Program-made: the position numbers and the translations under genes
Part shown: positions 16,987 to 25,494 of the stretch, one piece after another
How positions within the stretch are numbered: position 1 is the first letter of the stretch
How the letters are laid out: every line of letters begins with the position of its first letter
Notes under the pieces: generated by a model
Databases searched by the model: none
What the model was told of the DNA's origin: nothing
What the model saw: the letters and a program-made list of their open reading frames with translations, nothing else
Assembly (NCBI GenBank): GCA_016700115.1
Contig: CP064999.1
Location: 3,038,001 to 3,102,000, forward strand
Source: Sphingobacteriales bacterium
GTDB lineage: Bacteria; Bacteroidota; Bacteroidia; Chitinophagales; UBA2359
Length of the DNA stretch: 64,000 bases
Direction of reading: 5' to 3'

Positions 16987-18255
16987 TCAATACCCATACT
17001 TATTCTTCCATTTTTCCTTTAACCATCTCCTGATTTCATTTTCACGCTGATTGTTTCCCGGTTGGTACAACGATTTCCCTTTTATTTTTTGAGGTAAAAA
17101 CTCCTGATCCGAAAAATTGCCTTCGAAATCATGGGCATATTGGTAATTGTCGCCATAACCTAATTCCTTCATCAATTTTGTTGGTGCATTTCTCAAATGA
17201 AGGGGGACAGGAAGGTCACCATAAGTTTCCACCATTTTTTGGGCAGCCCGAATAGAAGTATAAGTACTGTTGCTTTTTGCGCTTGCTGCTAAATAAATCA
17301 CAGTTTGGGCCAGAATTAAATCACATTCGGGATATCCTATTTTGTTTACAGCATCAAAGCAAGCGTTTGCCATCACCATAGCTGTCGGGTTTGCATTGCC
17401 TATATCTTCACTCGATAAGATCAACATTCGCCTCGCGATAAATTTCGGGTCTTCGCCTCCTGCCAACATTCGGGCTAACCAATACAAAGCAGCATTGGGA
17501 TCGCTTCCTCTCATAGATTTTATAAAAGCTGAAATTATGTCATAATGTTGTTCTCCTTGTTTGTCATACAGTGCTATGTTTTGTTGTGCAATATGTTGAA
17601 CAATTTTGTTGGTTATTTCAATTTCTGCCTTTTCAGGAATATGGGTTACCACCAACTCCAATAAATTCAAAAGTTTGCGGGCATCTCCTCCTGAAATCCG
17701 CAATAAAGCTTCAGTTTCCAGAAGTGATATCTTTTTGGTTTTAAGATAGGTATCGTTTTCAATTGCCTGATTTAGTATTTTCTCGAGATGTTCGCGATTT
17801 AAATGTTTTAACACATAGACCTGACAACGCGAAAGGAGAGGGGCAATCACTTCAAATGAGGGATTTTCGGTAGTTGCACCGATAAGCGTAATGATTCCCT
17901 TTTCGACAGCACCGAGTAAAGAGTCTTGTTGCGCTTTATTAAACCGGTGAATTTCATCAATAAACAATAAAGCCCTCCCTGATTGTTGGGCTTGAGATAT
18001 TACATTTCGAACATCCTTTACCCCACTGTCAATAGCACTCAACATAAAAAAAGGCAATTCCAACTGTTTGGCAATAATATTGGCAAGCGTTGTTTTACCT
18101 ACTCCGGGAGGTCCCCAAAACAAAATTGAACCGATATTTTTATTTTCAATCATTGTCCTCAACAGACCACCGGATGCAGTCAGATGCTCCTGTCCTATAA
18201 ATTCGTTCAGTGAGTGGGGTCTCATCCTTTCAGCAAGAGGAATATTTGAAAACAT
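16987..18255 (-). CDS. rarA: Replication-associated recombination protein A (RarA/MgsA)
   Basis: AAA+ ATPase of the clamp-loader type that acts at stalled replication forks. 422 residues. The N-terminal MFSNIPLAERMRPHSLNEFIGQ is typical. Walker A is GPPGVGKTTLA, Walker B is LFIDEIHRFNKAQQD, sensor 1 lies in GATTENPSF, and the arginine finger region is LLSRCQVY. The C-terminal tetramerisation part contains SMRGSDPNAALYWLARMLAGGEDP. The end lies only about 45 bp from the composite insertion, so that insertion sits in its 3' flank. Confidence 0.95.
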   Translation of the reverse strand: MFSNIPLAERMRPHSLNEFIGQEHLTASGGLLRTMIENKNIGSILFWGPPGVGKTTLANIIAKQLELPFFMLSAIDSGVKDVRNVISQAQQSGRALLFIDEIHRFNKAQQDSLLGAVEKGIITLIGATTENPSFEVIAPLLSRCQVYVLKHLNREHLEKILNQAIENDTYLKTKKISLLETEALLRISGGDARKLLNLLELVVTHIPEKAEIEITNKIVQHIAQQNIALYDKQGEQHYDIISAFIKSMRGSDPNAALYWLARMLAGGEDPKFIARRMLILSSEDIGNANPTAMVMANACFDAVNKIGYPECDLILAQTVIYLAASAKSNSTYTSIRAAQKMVETYGDLPVPLHLRNAPTKLMKELGYGDNYQYAHDFEGNFSDQEFLPQKIKGKSLYQPGNNQRENEIRRWLKEKWKNKYGY

Positions 18256-18462
18256 ACTATAAAGACTTTTGCAATAAACAATGCAGGTTCTTCTTTGGTG
18301 CGCTTAGTATCTTGTCAACTTAGTTTTCAAGATAGAGGACATTCAATTTTTGAGTGAAAGTAATTAAACGGTTTATTTATTTAACTTTGATTCGACAAAT
18401 TAACAGCTTATTACTAAAACATGGTGAAAACAAGTTTTTTACTTTTTAACACTTTTGTTGCC

Positions 18463-19191
18463 ATGAAAAATTATCAAAACATATTTTGGTTGTTTTCAGT
18501 CTTGTTGACCTTAACGAATTTTGGCTGCAATCCCAATTACTACATTCCGAACACTCAAAATGTGCCGGTAATTTCTGCTAAGGGGCAAACTAATCTTACT
18601 TTTGCTATTAACGACAACCAAATGGAGTTTCAGGGGGCTTATGGAGTTACGGAGAATCTTGCAATACAGGCAAATACTGCTATGATAGCACCGGAAGCTG
18701 AAGATAACGGCAATGGTGGTTCCGGTAAACTTTTAGATGTCGGTTTAGGATATTACTATAATATTCTTCCTTACCTGTTGGTGGAAACTTATGGTTTAGC
18801 CGGATTTGGTAAAATGGAAAATCATTTTCCAACAAGTGTTGATGCAAATCCGACAACAACGGGGCTGATTTCTGCCAATGTTTACCGATTAGGTTTTCAA
18901 CCCTGTCTTAGTTATCATCATCCCTATTTTTCAGTAACGGGCTCAACTAAACTCATGTTCTTAAATTATTACGATATTGATGGCAGTTTAATTTTTGATG
19001 GTATTGATCAAACTGTCTATTTGGAAGACAACAAATCGAATATTCTGGTAGAGCCGGCAATAACTATCAGGGGAGGTCTTAAAAAGGTAAAACTTCAAAT
19101 TCAATTGCTTAAAAGTATGAACCTATCTAACAAAGATTTCCAACAAGACGATGGAATGATAAGTATAGGGCTGAATTTCAATTTTAAATAA
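18463..19191 (+). CDS. Putative outer-membrane-associated lipoprotein of unknown function
   Basis: 242 residues from ATG 18463 (MKNYQNIFWLFSVLLTLTNFGC), which gives a lipoprotein signal with the lipidated cysteine in NFGC. An upstream ATG at 18421 is in frame but would put extra residues before the signal. The rest consists of short alternating hydrophobic strands ending LNFNFK, suggesting a small beta-barrel or beta-rich protein. I do not recognise a family. It stands alone between rarA and the hydrolase gene. Confidence 0.65.
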   Translation: MKNYQNIFWLFSVLLTLTNFGCNPNYYIPNTQNVPVISAKGQTNLTFAINDNQMEFQGAYGVTENLAIQANTAMIAPEAEDNGNGGSGKLLDVGLGYYYNILPYLLVETYGLAGFGKMENHFPTSVDANPTTTGLISANVYRLGFQPCLSYHHPYFSVTGSTKLMFLNYYDIDGSLIFDGIDQTVYLEDNKSNILVEPAITIRGGLKKVKLQIQLLKSMNLSNKDFQQDDGMISIGLNFNFK

Positions 19192-19316
19192 CCGGCTATA
19201 ATAACTGTTCACATGCGTGTTGTTTGCCAATAAATTTTTAAGTGATTTCTCAAAAAGTGTTTAAGATTTCTCAGATTGGCTGACCTTAAAACGCAGATAC
19301 AAATCAAATTCAGAAT

Positions 19317-19817
19317 ATGAAACTTGCATTAATGATTATTGACTTACAAAAGGCTTACTATCAACAGGAAAGCCAAAAATCAATCGATTCTGCGGTTGAG
19401 TATATCAATGCGGTACTTCCCTGGTTCAGACAAAAAAAATATCCGGTAATTTGGGTTCAGGATGTTGACACCGAAGATGGAGTAGTGCCGGGAGAAGAAA
19501 GTTTTGACCTGATTGATTCTTTAAGTCCTTTGGAGGGTGAATATTTTATCCATAAACATTATGGAAACAGTTTTAACAAAACAAACTGTGCTGAAATTAT
19601 TTTGGAAAACAAGATAGATATGGTCATAATGACCGGTTTTTGTGCCGAATACTGCGTTTTGTCAACCTATCGCGGAGCATTGGACAGAGATTTAACCCCT
19701 GTTTTGTTAAAGAACGGTATTGCAAGCGTAAGTCCCGAAAATCTTAAAATGGTTGAAGATATAAGCAATATAATTTCTTATGGAGTGTTGAAAAAAATGT
19801 TTGAAGATGCAAAATAA
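19317..19817 (+). CDS. Isochorismatase-family cysteine hydrolase
   Basis: 166-residue cytoplasmic alpha/beta hydrolase. The likely catalytic triad is D9 (MIIDLQKAY), K80 (FIHKHYGNSF) and C113 (GFCAEYCVLSTYRGA), all in family positions. Members cleave nicotinamide, isochorismate, N-carbamoyl compounds and others, and the substrate cannot be told here. A bidirectional terminator separates it from the convergent acyl-CoA dehydrogenase gene. Confidence 0.87.
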   Translation: MKLALMIIDLQKAYYQQESQKSIDSAVEYINAVLPWFRQKKYPVIWVQDVDTEDGVVPGEESFDLIDSLSPLEGEYFIHKHYGNSFNKTNCAEIILENKIDMVIMTGFCAEYCVLSTYRGALDRDLTPVLLKNGIASVSPENLKMVEDISNIISYGVLKKMFEDAK

Positions 19818-19860
19818 CTGAGCGAACCTTAAAATCAAAAATCAATTTCGCAAAAATTGA

Positions 19861-19899
19861 AAAAGCACATGCTCTAACTTGAGGATGTGCTTTTTTTTT
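19861..19899. terminator. Bidirectional rho-independent terminator
   Basis: The stem AAAAGCACATGCTC / GAGGATGTGCTTTT (one mismatch) has a 6-nt loop, an A run on the left and a T run on the right. It lies between two convergent genes and can serve both. Confidence 0.7.
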
Positions 19900-19926
19900 C
19901 TGAAATATATTGTTTATGGCTACAAC

Positions 19927-21732
19927 TCAGAATCCATATTTTTCGGTAGCAATCAATTTTGATGCAATTCTCCTTCTTGCTGCAATGGTATTAAAAGGAG
20001 CATATTTGGTAAATCTTTTAAGTCCCATCAGCAACATTTGTCTTTCGTCACCTTCGGCAAAAGCAGTAATTGCATGTTTTCCATATAGATTTATTCGCTC
20101 TATTCCATCAGAAAACAAGGTTTTTACAATGTCAATTTGAGTTTCACAAGCAGCTTCTCCTTTTTGTTCAGCCAACTTTTCAGTTCTTAACATCGCCGAT
20201 TCACAAGCAAATACTTCAATGAGCATATCCGTGATGTTCATGATAATCTCCTGTTCATCAGATAATTTTTTCATAAACTTCTGAACCGCAAATCCTGCAA
20301 TCATCAAAATTGCTTTTTTGGCGTTCAGTAACGCTTTTTTCTCAACATCAAACAAATTTTGTTCTTCGTTTCCGCCAAAATCCGGAATAGACATAAGTTC
20401 CTTTTGTACTGCCATGGACGGAGACATCAGGTCTATTTCACCTTTCATTGCTTTTTTCAGGAGCATATCAACCGTAAGTAAGCGGTTAATTTCATTCGTT
20501 CCTTCAAAAATACGGTTGATTCTACTGTCGCGATAGGAGCGGGCAATCGGATATTCTTCTGAATAACCGTTTCCTCCAAAAATTTGAACGGCTTCATCCA
20601 CAACATAATCCAACACTTCAGAACCAAATACTTTAAGGATAGAACATTCGATAGCATATTCTTCGGCAGCAATCAATTTTGCCTGAATTTCATCAACATC
20701 CTGTTCTACCAATGATTGGATTTTTTGTTGCAACAAGTCGGAAACTCTGAAGTTGGCTGATTCCAAGGCAAATATGCGAATAGCCTGTTCTGCAATTTTA
20801 TGTTGTATTGCTCCAAAACCTGAAATAGATTTGCCAAACTGATGTCGTTCATTGGCATATTTTACGCTGAGTTCCATGGCTCTTTTTGCGCCTCCACATA
20901 CCATGACTCCAAGTTTATAACGTCCAATATTTAACACATTAAAAGCAATCTTATGCCCTTCGCCAATTTTTCCCAATACATTCTCTTTAGGGATTTTCAC
21001 TCCTTCAAAAAATACCTGCCTTGTTGATGAGCCTTTAATACCCATTTTATCTTCTTCATTGCCAAGGCGTATGTTTTCTGATTGTGCATCTACCAAAAAT
21101 GCGGTAAAAAACTGGCCATCTATTTTAGCAAATACGGTAAACAAGTGGGCAAACCCCGAATTGGTTATCCACATTTTTTGTCCTTCTAACAAATAATATT
21201 CTTCACCGTTTTCATCGGTTTTCAGGGTAGCTTTAGTTCTTGCAGCCAATGCATCAGAACCTGATCCCGGTTCTGTAAGACAATAAGCAGCTTTAATTTC
21301 TCCGGTTGCCAGTTTAGGCAAATACTTCATTTTTTGTTCTTCTGTGCCAAAATATAAAAGCGGCAATGTCCCAATTCCGGTATGTGCAGCCAAAGACACA
21401 CCAAAACTGTGGCTGGCTCCCAAAATTTCGGTCAGTAAAGTTTCTGTGTTTAAATCAATTCCCATCCCTCCGTATTCCTGTGGAATAGCAGCACCTAACA
21501 ATCCCAATTCGCCGGCAATATCCATCAGTTCAACGGTGAGCCCGGGTTCTTGTTTGTCAATTCTTTGAACATTCGGCCAAATATGTTTTTCCAAAAAATC
21601 TTTAGCCATGTTCCCAAACATCACTTGCTCTTCATTTAGGTCTTCCGGAATAAACACCTCATGGGCATTGCTTTCTTTGATCAAAAACTCACCGCCGCTG
21701 AGAACTTTATTCAATTTTTCGGTTGCTTCCAT
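19927..21732 (-). CDS. Acyl-CoA dehydrogenase
   Basis: FAD-dependent enzyme for alpha,beta-dehydrogenation of acyl-CoA in fatty acid oxidation. 601 residues, longer than the ~380-residue core because of a C-terminal helical extension like that of VLCAD/ACAD9-type enzymes. Core motifs: CLTEPGSGSDA, WITNSGFAHLFTVFAK, and QIFGGNGYSEEYPIARSYRDSRI with IFEGTNEINR. The catalytic base region lies between these. The 540-bp gap upstream contains a palindrome (22034-22043) that could be an operator, but no regulator gene is adjacent. Confidence 0.93.
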   Translation of the reverse strand: MEATEKLNKVLSGGEFLIKESNAHEVFIPEDLNEEQVMFGNMAKDFLEKHIWPNVQRIDKQEPGLTVELMDIAGELGLLGAAIPQEYGGMGIDLNTETLLTEILGASHSFGVSLAAHTGIGTLPLLYFGTEEQKMKYLPKLATGEIKAAYCLTEPGSGSDALAARTKATLKTDENGEEYYLLEGQKMWITNSGFAHLFTVFAKIDGQFFTAFLVDAQSENIRLGNEEDKMGIKGSSTRQVFFEGVKIPKENVLGKIGEGHKIAFNVLNIGRYKLGVMVCGGAKRAMELSVKYANERHQFGKSISGFGAIQHKIAEQAIRIFALESANFRVSDLLQQKIQSLVEQDVDEIQAKLIAAEEYAIECSILKVFGSEVLDYVVDEAVQIFGGNGYSEEYPIARSYRDSRINRIFEGTNEINRLLTVDMLLKKAMKGEIDLMSPSMAVQKELMSIPDFGGNEEQNLFDVEKKALLNAKKAILMIAGFAVQKFMKKLSDEQEIIMNITDMLIEVFACESAMLRTEKLAEQKGEAACETQIDIVKTLFSDGIERINLYGKHAITAFAEGDERQMLLMGLKRFTKYAPFNTIAARRRIASKLIATEKYGF

Positions 21733-22033
21733 TGTTTTTTGTGAAAATTATGTGAAAAATTATGTTGATGAATTCAAGAGGAAAAATCACTTATACAAAA
21801 CGATTGTTTGGTTTTGTTGTTCTTAAATCAGACAATAAAAATGTAAATTTCATGATTAATTGAATTGCCGTTTGATAATTCGCCTCCAAAGTTAATGGCA
21901 AATCTCAGGTTTAACAATAGAAGAGGCAAATTATTTTTAGAAAATCGAAAATTTTTACAGTTTTGTTGTAAAAAACAACCATTTACCGGCTTTTAATGAA
22001 ATTTCATCTAATTTTTCAAAGACACTTATCAAA

Positions 22034-22043
22034 CAAACGTTTG
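22034..22043. promoter_or_regulatory. Palindrome CAAACGTTTG in the acyl-CoA dehydrogenase upstream region
   Basis: A perfect 10-bp palindrome within AAACAAACGTTTGGTTT lies about 300 bp upstream of the acyl-CoA dehydrogenase start and 230 bp upstream of the methyltransferase. It could be a repressor site. Apart from this, the 21733-22273 stretch shows no gene that I can support. Confidence 0.25.
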
Positions 22044-22273
22044 GTTTAAATAAATATTGGCATTCTTCTTTGTGGTTCACAAATTTTTAAAAATTGATTA
22101 GCTGAATGAAATTTATTGAAAAAACGAAGTTTTGAATGTAACAAATTTTACCTGCTTCAATTTGTGCTGTATTCTCACAAAACTTCTACCTTTGAACTAA
22201 CGCTGTATTTTTGGTTTTTTCCAAAATTAAATTTTAACAGGCTGTATTTATTTGAATTCACCAAATTTTATCC

Positions 22274-22927
22274 ATGTCAGGAGGTAATATTACAACGACG
22301 AGCAAAGCCCAACATCAATATATTAAAAGCTACTATAAGCTTCATGCACATTTGTATGATTTAACCCGATGGGTATTCCTTTTTGGCCGAACTCAAATAC
22401 TCGAGTTATTGCCTTTTAACTCAAAACAGGAAATTGATATACTGGAAGTTGGGTGTGGAACAGGATATAACCTTAAAAGGCTTGCCCGAATGTATGACAA
22501 AGCCAACCTGACCGGTATTGATATTTCTTCGGACATGCTGGCAAAATCTGCCATTAAACTTGCAGGGGTTTCCAACAAAACTATGTTGCTCGAACAACCT
22601 TATGGGAAATTAAAGCCCTTGAATCGCAAATTTGATATAATTTTATTCTCCTATTCCTTAAGCATGATCAACCCACAATGGTTAGAAGTCTTAGAACAGG
22701 CCTCAGAAGATTTAAAACCAAATGGAGTTATCGCAGTTGTTGATTTTCATCTTAGTACTTTCCCCTTGTTTTGGAGATGGATGCAAGCGCACAATGTTTT
22801 AATCGGGGGGCATTTGCTGAATAGATTAAATTTACAATTTTCTCCTTTGGTTAGTCAGATTCATAAAGCCTATTGGGGAGTTTGGGAGTATTTTATTTTT
22901 ATCGGTAAAAATAAACCTTTGGATTGA
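22274..22927 (+). CDS. Class I SAM-dependent methyltransferase, possibly BtaB-like
   Basis: 217 residues. The SAM-binding motif I is ILEVGCGTGYNLKRLA, motif II TGIDISSDML, and post-I FDIILFSYSLSMINPQW. The N-terminal HAHLYDLTRWVFLFGRTQILELL and C-terminal WGVWEYFIFIGKN recall methyltransferases of betaine-lipid or quinone-type pathways such as BtaB, but this is a family impression, not proof. BtaA is not adjacent. The start at 22274 (MSGGNITTTSKAQ) is preferred; a short overlapping frame upstream is not coding. Confidence 0.72.
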   Translation: MSGGNITTTSKAQHQYIKSYYKLHAHLYDLTRWVFLFGRTQILELLPFNSKQEIDILEVGCGTGYNLKRLARMYDKANLTGIDISSDMLAKSAIKLAGVSNKTMLLEQPYGKLKPLNRKFDIILFSYSLSMINPQWLEVLEQASEDLKPNGVIAVVDFHLSTFPLFWRWMQAHNVLIGGHLLNRLNLQFSPLVSQIHKAYWGVWEYFIFIGKNKPLD

Positions 22928-23060
22928 AACGATATTTAGTCATCGCCTTATCACTATTTGTCTTTGTTTTAAAAATCAATGGGGTGCAAATAGAATTTTC
23001 CAAATTCATACTTACTTAGTTAAATATTTCAAAATCTTTGGCTCAACTAAAATTTAAATT

Positions 23061-23495
23061 ATGAAACATTTTGCTTTTCTGCTTTTTATAACTGTTCTTG
23101 TTTTTTCGGTTTCGTGCAATAAAGGCCAAAAAGGTACAAAAACCGTAGATAAGGTACAGAGTACTGACAAGGATAAAGCCTGTATTGATCCTGCGCTAAT
23201 AAATCCAAATGCACCTTGTACAAAAGAATATGCGCCTGTTTGCGGATGTGACGGAAAAACTTACGGCAACAAATGTATGGCAAAAAATAGCGGGGTTACT
23301 TCTTATGTTCCGGGAGAATGTAAGGAAGGTTCAAAAAAACCATGTATTGATCCTAAAAAAATTGACCCCGATGCAGTTTGTATTGCTATGTATGCACCGG
23401 TTTGTGGTTGTGACGGTAAAACCTACAGCAATAGTTGTGTTGCCGAAAAAAACGGGGTAACGTCTTACGTTGGGGGGGAATGTGCCAAAAAATAG
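23061..23495 (+). CDS. Lipoprotein with two Kazal-type serine protease inhibitor domains
   Basis: 144 residues. A lipoprotein signal (MKHFAFLLFITVLVFSVSC) is followed by a charged linker and two Kazal domains (about residues 42-93 and 96-143), each with the pattern C-x3-Y-x-P-V-CGCDGKTY-x-N-x-C. By alignment with classical Kazal inhibitors, the residue two after the second cysteine is the P1 site: lysine in domain 1 (CTKEYAPVC) and alanine in domain 2 (CIAMYAPVC). That predicts one trypsin-like and one elastase/subtilisin-like target. It is likely displayed on the cell surface. Confidence is high for the domains and lower for inhibition. Confidence 0.87.
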   Translation: MKHFAFLLFITVLVFSVSCNKGQKGTKTVDKVQSTDKDKACIDPALINPNAPCTKEYAPVCGCDGKTYGNKCMAKNSGVTSYVPGECKEGSKKPCIDPKKIDPDAVCIAMYAPVCGCDGKTYSNSCVAEKNGVTSYVGGECAKK

Positions 23496-23535
23496 AACAA
23501 AGAAAGAAACGGAATAGCGTCAGTATTTTTGTAAA

Positions 23536-24078
23536 CTATTGAGTTCTTTTCAGGCTGAATTTGCCGTTATTGATGTTGATTAGTTCGCCGGCAGGGTTAT
23601 GTACAAAATCATACACCTGTCCGTTGAAAGTGCCTTTTATATGTTCACCTACTTTACCATAAGCGGTGATGTGAAAATTCATGTATTTAATATAAAGCAC
23701 CGTATTGCCTAAAGTAATGCTGAAAAAGCGATCATCAGGAATTTCAAACAAAGGAGGTTGCGGCTCTTCCATAAAATAATACCCCAAAGTATCGTCCGGA
23801 AAATAGGCTTCCAGAAAAGCATTTGCATTATCCCATTGTCCTAATGCTTTGACATGCGATAAACCTGTGGTGTCATTATAATATGCTTTTGTAACTATGC
23901 TGTTGAAATCGGTAAAGGTTATATATTTGCCATTATAAGCGGAGCCGCCGTTAACCACAAAACTCACTTCTTCTGCGGTTTCGTTAATGATGGGTTGGTC
24001 ATCATCATCCTCATCTTTACAAGCAGATTGTGAAAAAACAACAAAAAAGACCATCATTAAAAGGGAAAATTTTTTCAT
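23536..24078 (-). CDS. Lipoprotein of unknown function
   Basis: 180 residues starting with a lipoprotein signal (MKKFSLLMMVFFVVFSQSAC) and an acidic tether (KDEDDDDQ). The remainder is beta-rich (FVVNGGSAYNGKYITF, HITAYGKVGEHIKGTFNGQVYDF), as in many Bacteroidota surface lipoproteins. I do not recognise a specific family. It converges with the Kazal gene 40 bp away. Confidence 0.75.
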   Translation of the reverse strand: MKKFSLLMMVFFVVFSQSACKDEDDDDQPIINETAEEVSFVVNGGSAYNGKYITFTDFNSIVTKAYYNDTTGLSHVKALGQWDNANAFLEAYFPDDTLGYYFMEEPQPPLFEIPDDRFFSITLGNTVLYIKYMNFHITAYGKVGEHIKGTFNGQVYDFVHNPAGELININNGKFSLKRTQ

Positions 24079-24598
24079 TTCAGTTTGTTTTGCAATTTAC
24101 AACTTAAGAAACGGAAAAACAGGGGTAACGGTTGGTTAAACACTTAAAAATTCTTAAAAACTAAAGATGCAAAATTGTCAATATAACATAGTATGACCCG
24201 ATATTAAACTTAATACCGGATTAAACAAGTACAAAGGATTTAGATCTTTAACCTTGGTTTTGAGTGATTTATTAAGTATATTTGAAAGGGTACAAGCGGT
24301 GTAAACTTAGAAAATTTCCTTTTTCAGTGTAAAATTATAGTTTGTAAAATAAATCTCAATAACCATCTGTTCGAAAATTTGCGGGAATATATCAATCCAT
24401 ATTTTTCTGAAAAAATGAACTATTATCAAGAAAAAATGAAGACTTAATTTCAACTAAAGGCATTTTCACCCAGAAAAAAAAGTCAAACAAAAACAAAAAT
24501 GAAATAAGAAATGAACCATTTCTTGTTTCATTTACTTTTAAAAAGTCAATTTTCTGTCTTAAGATTAACATTTGAAGGAGTAGAATTATAATTTTTAT

Positions 24599-24919
24599 CT
24601 TTTCAATTGAAATTTTTGCCTTTTCAATTGAAATTTTTGCCAGTTAAATTATCATTTTGTTCTTTAAAATGTATTTAGAATTTATTTTTGAAACAAGATT
24701 TGGTTCAAATCCAACTTCCTTTTCCTTTAAAATGTCAATTTTATTTGTTTTTGAAACAAGATTTCGCCCTAAATTATACAGTTTTTTTAATAAAATCAGA
24801 ACAAGGGCAATCAAATTACCAATAGTAGCATCCTTAATCTGATTTGCGCTCCTTCTAAATTGCAATTTTGTTGGTTGATTTTTGAGAGAGGAATTTAAAA
24901 TTCTGTAACCTAAATTCAT
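24599..24919 (-). repeat. Degenerate 21-bp-period repeat, possible decayed heptad ORF
   Basis: An exact 21-bp tandem duplication occupies 24599-24619 and 24620-24640. Longer similar blocks (CTTTAAAATGT at 24662 and 24725; TTTTTGAAACAAG at 24685 and 24748) are 63 bp apart, three times 21. On the minus strand the frame reads degenerate heptads such as NLVSKTN, KIDILKE, NLVSKIN and AKISIEK, interrupted by a stop at 24644. It may be a relic of a coiled-coil repeat like that at 16284. The rest of the 24079-25252 gene-poor stretch shows nothing else I can support. Confidence 0.45.
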
Positions 24920-25252
24920 TGATTGTTCTACCTATCCGGAACAATACACAGGTTATTCGTCAATAAAGTTTATACTATTTGTCAAATACAATCAACTCCG
25001 GAATTTTGAGGATTAGTTGTTTTATCAACCCTGTATGGTTAAAAAAAAGCAACTGAGATAGAGATGTAATTTATATAGACCATACATCTATATCAGGCTT
25101 TGAAAATGGTTTAATCAATAAAAGAATGGATTTTTTTAGGATTGCTTTCTTAACAGGCTTACTTGTGATTGTATAGAATTATCACAAAAAAAATGCAAAT
25201 TGAAACAAAAATAAAATTGGTTTGGTTATTTTTGCTGCCTCTTATCATTAAT

Positions 25253-25325
25253 CGGGGTGTAGCGCAGATGGTAGCGTGCTACGTTCGGGACGTAGAGGTC
25301 GCTGGTTCAAGTCCAGTCACCCCGA
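25253..25325 (+). tRNA. tRNA-Pro (anticodon CGG)
   Basis: The acceptor CGGGGTG pairs with CACCCCG. The anticodon stem CTACG/CGTAG encloses the loop TTCGGGA, and the T arm contains GGTTCAAGTCC. CCA is not encoded. A TAnnTTTG box (TATTTTTG, 25227-25234) lies 18 bp upstream, but no well-spaced -33 element is seen. Confidence 0.95.
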
Positions 25326-25349
25326 CTTTTTTTTGAAAATGTTGAGATT

Positions 25350-25421
25350 GCCTCCTTAGCTCAGCGGTAGAGCAGCTCACTCGTAATGAGCAGGTCGTGG
25401 GTTCAAATCCCATGGGAGGCT
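25350..25421 (+). tRNA. tRNA-Thr (anticodon CGT)
   Basis: The acceptor GCCTCCT pairs with GGGAGGC (one G-T pair). The anticodon stem GCTCA/TGAGC encloses the loop CTCGTAA, and the T arm has GGTTCAAATCC. It lies 24 bp after tRNA-Pro, so the two are probably one transcript. CCA is not encoded. Confidence 0.95.
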
Positions 25422-25427
25422 CTTGCG

Positions 25428-25468
25428 AAAAAAAAGCCGATTGAAAACTACTTTCAATCGGCTTTTTT
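25428..25468. terminator. Terminator of the tRNA pair, also facing the lysyl oxidase gene
   Basis: An 11-bp perfect stem, GCCGATTGAAA / TTTCAATCGGC, is preceded by an A run and followed by a T run, so it can work in both directions. Confidence 0.85.
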
Positions 25469-25494
25469 GTCAGGTGTTTTGGTCTAACATAAAT

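Noticed and set aside
24644..24919. 91-codon minus-strand frame treated as a gene
   Set aside because: It lies inside the degenerate repeat, has no domain and a lysine/isoleucine-rich composition of AT-rich DNA. It is reported as a repeat instead.
25253..25421. tRNA pair as an integration site for the gene-poor stretch upstream
   Set aside because: No integrase gene and no direct repeat of a tRNA 3' end was seen in the window.
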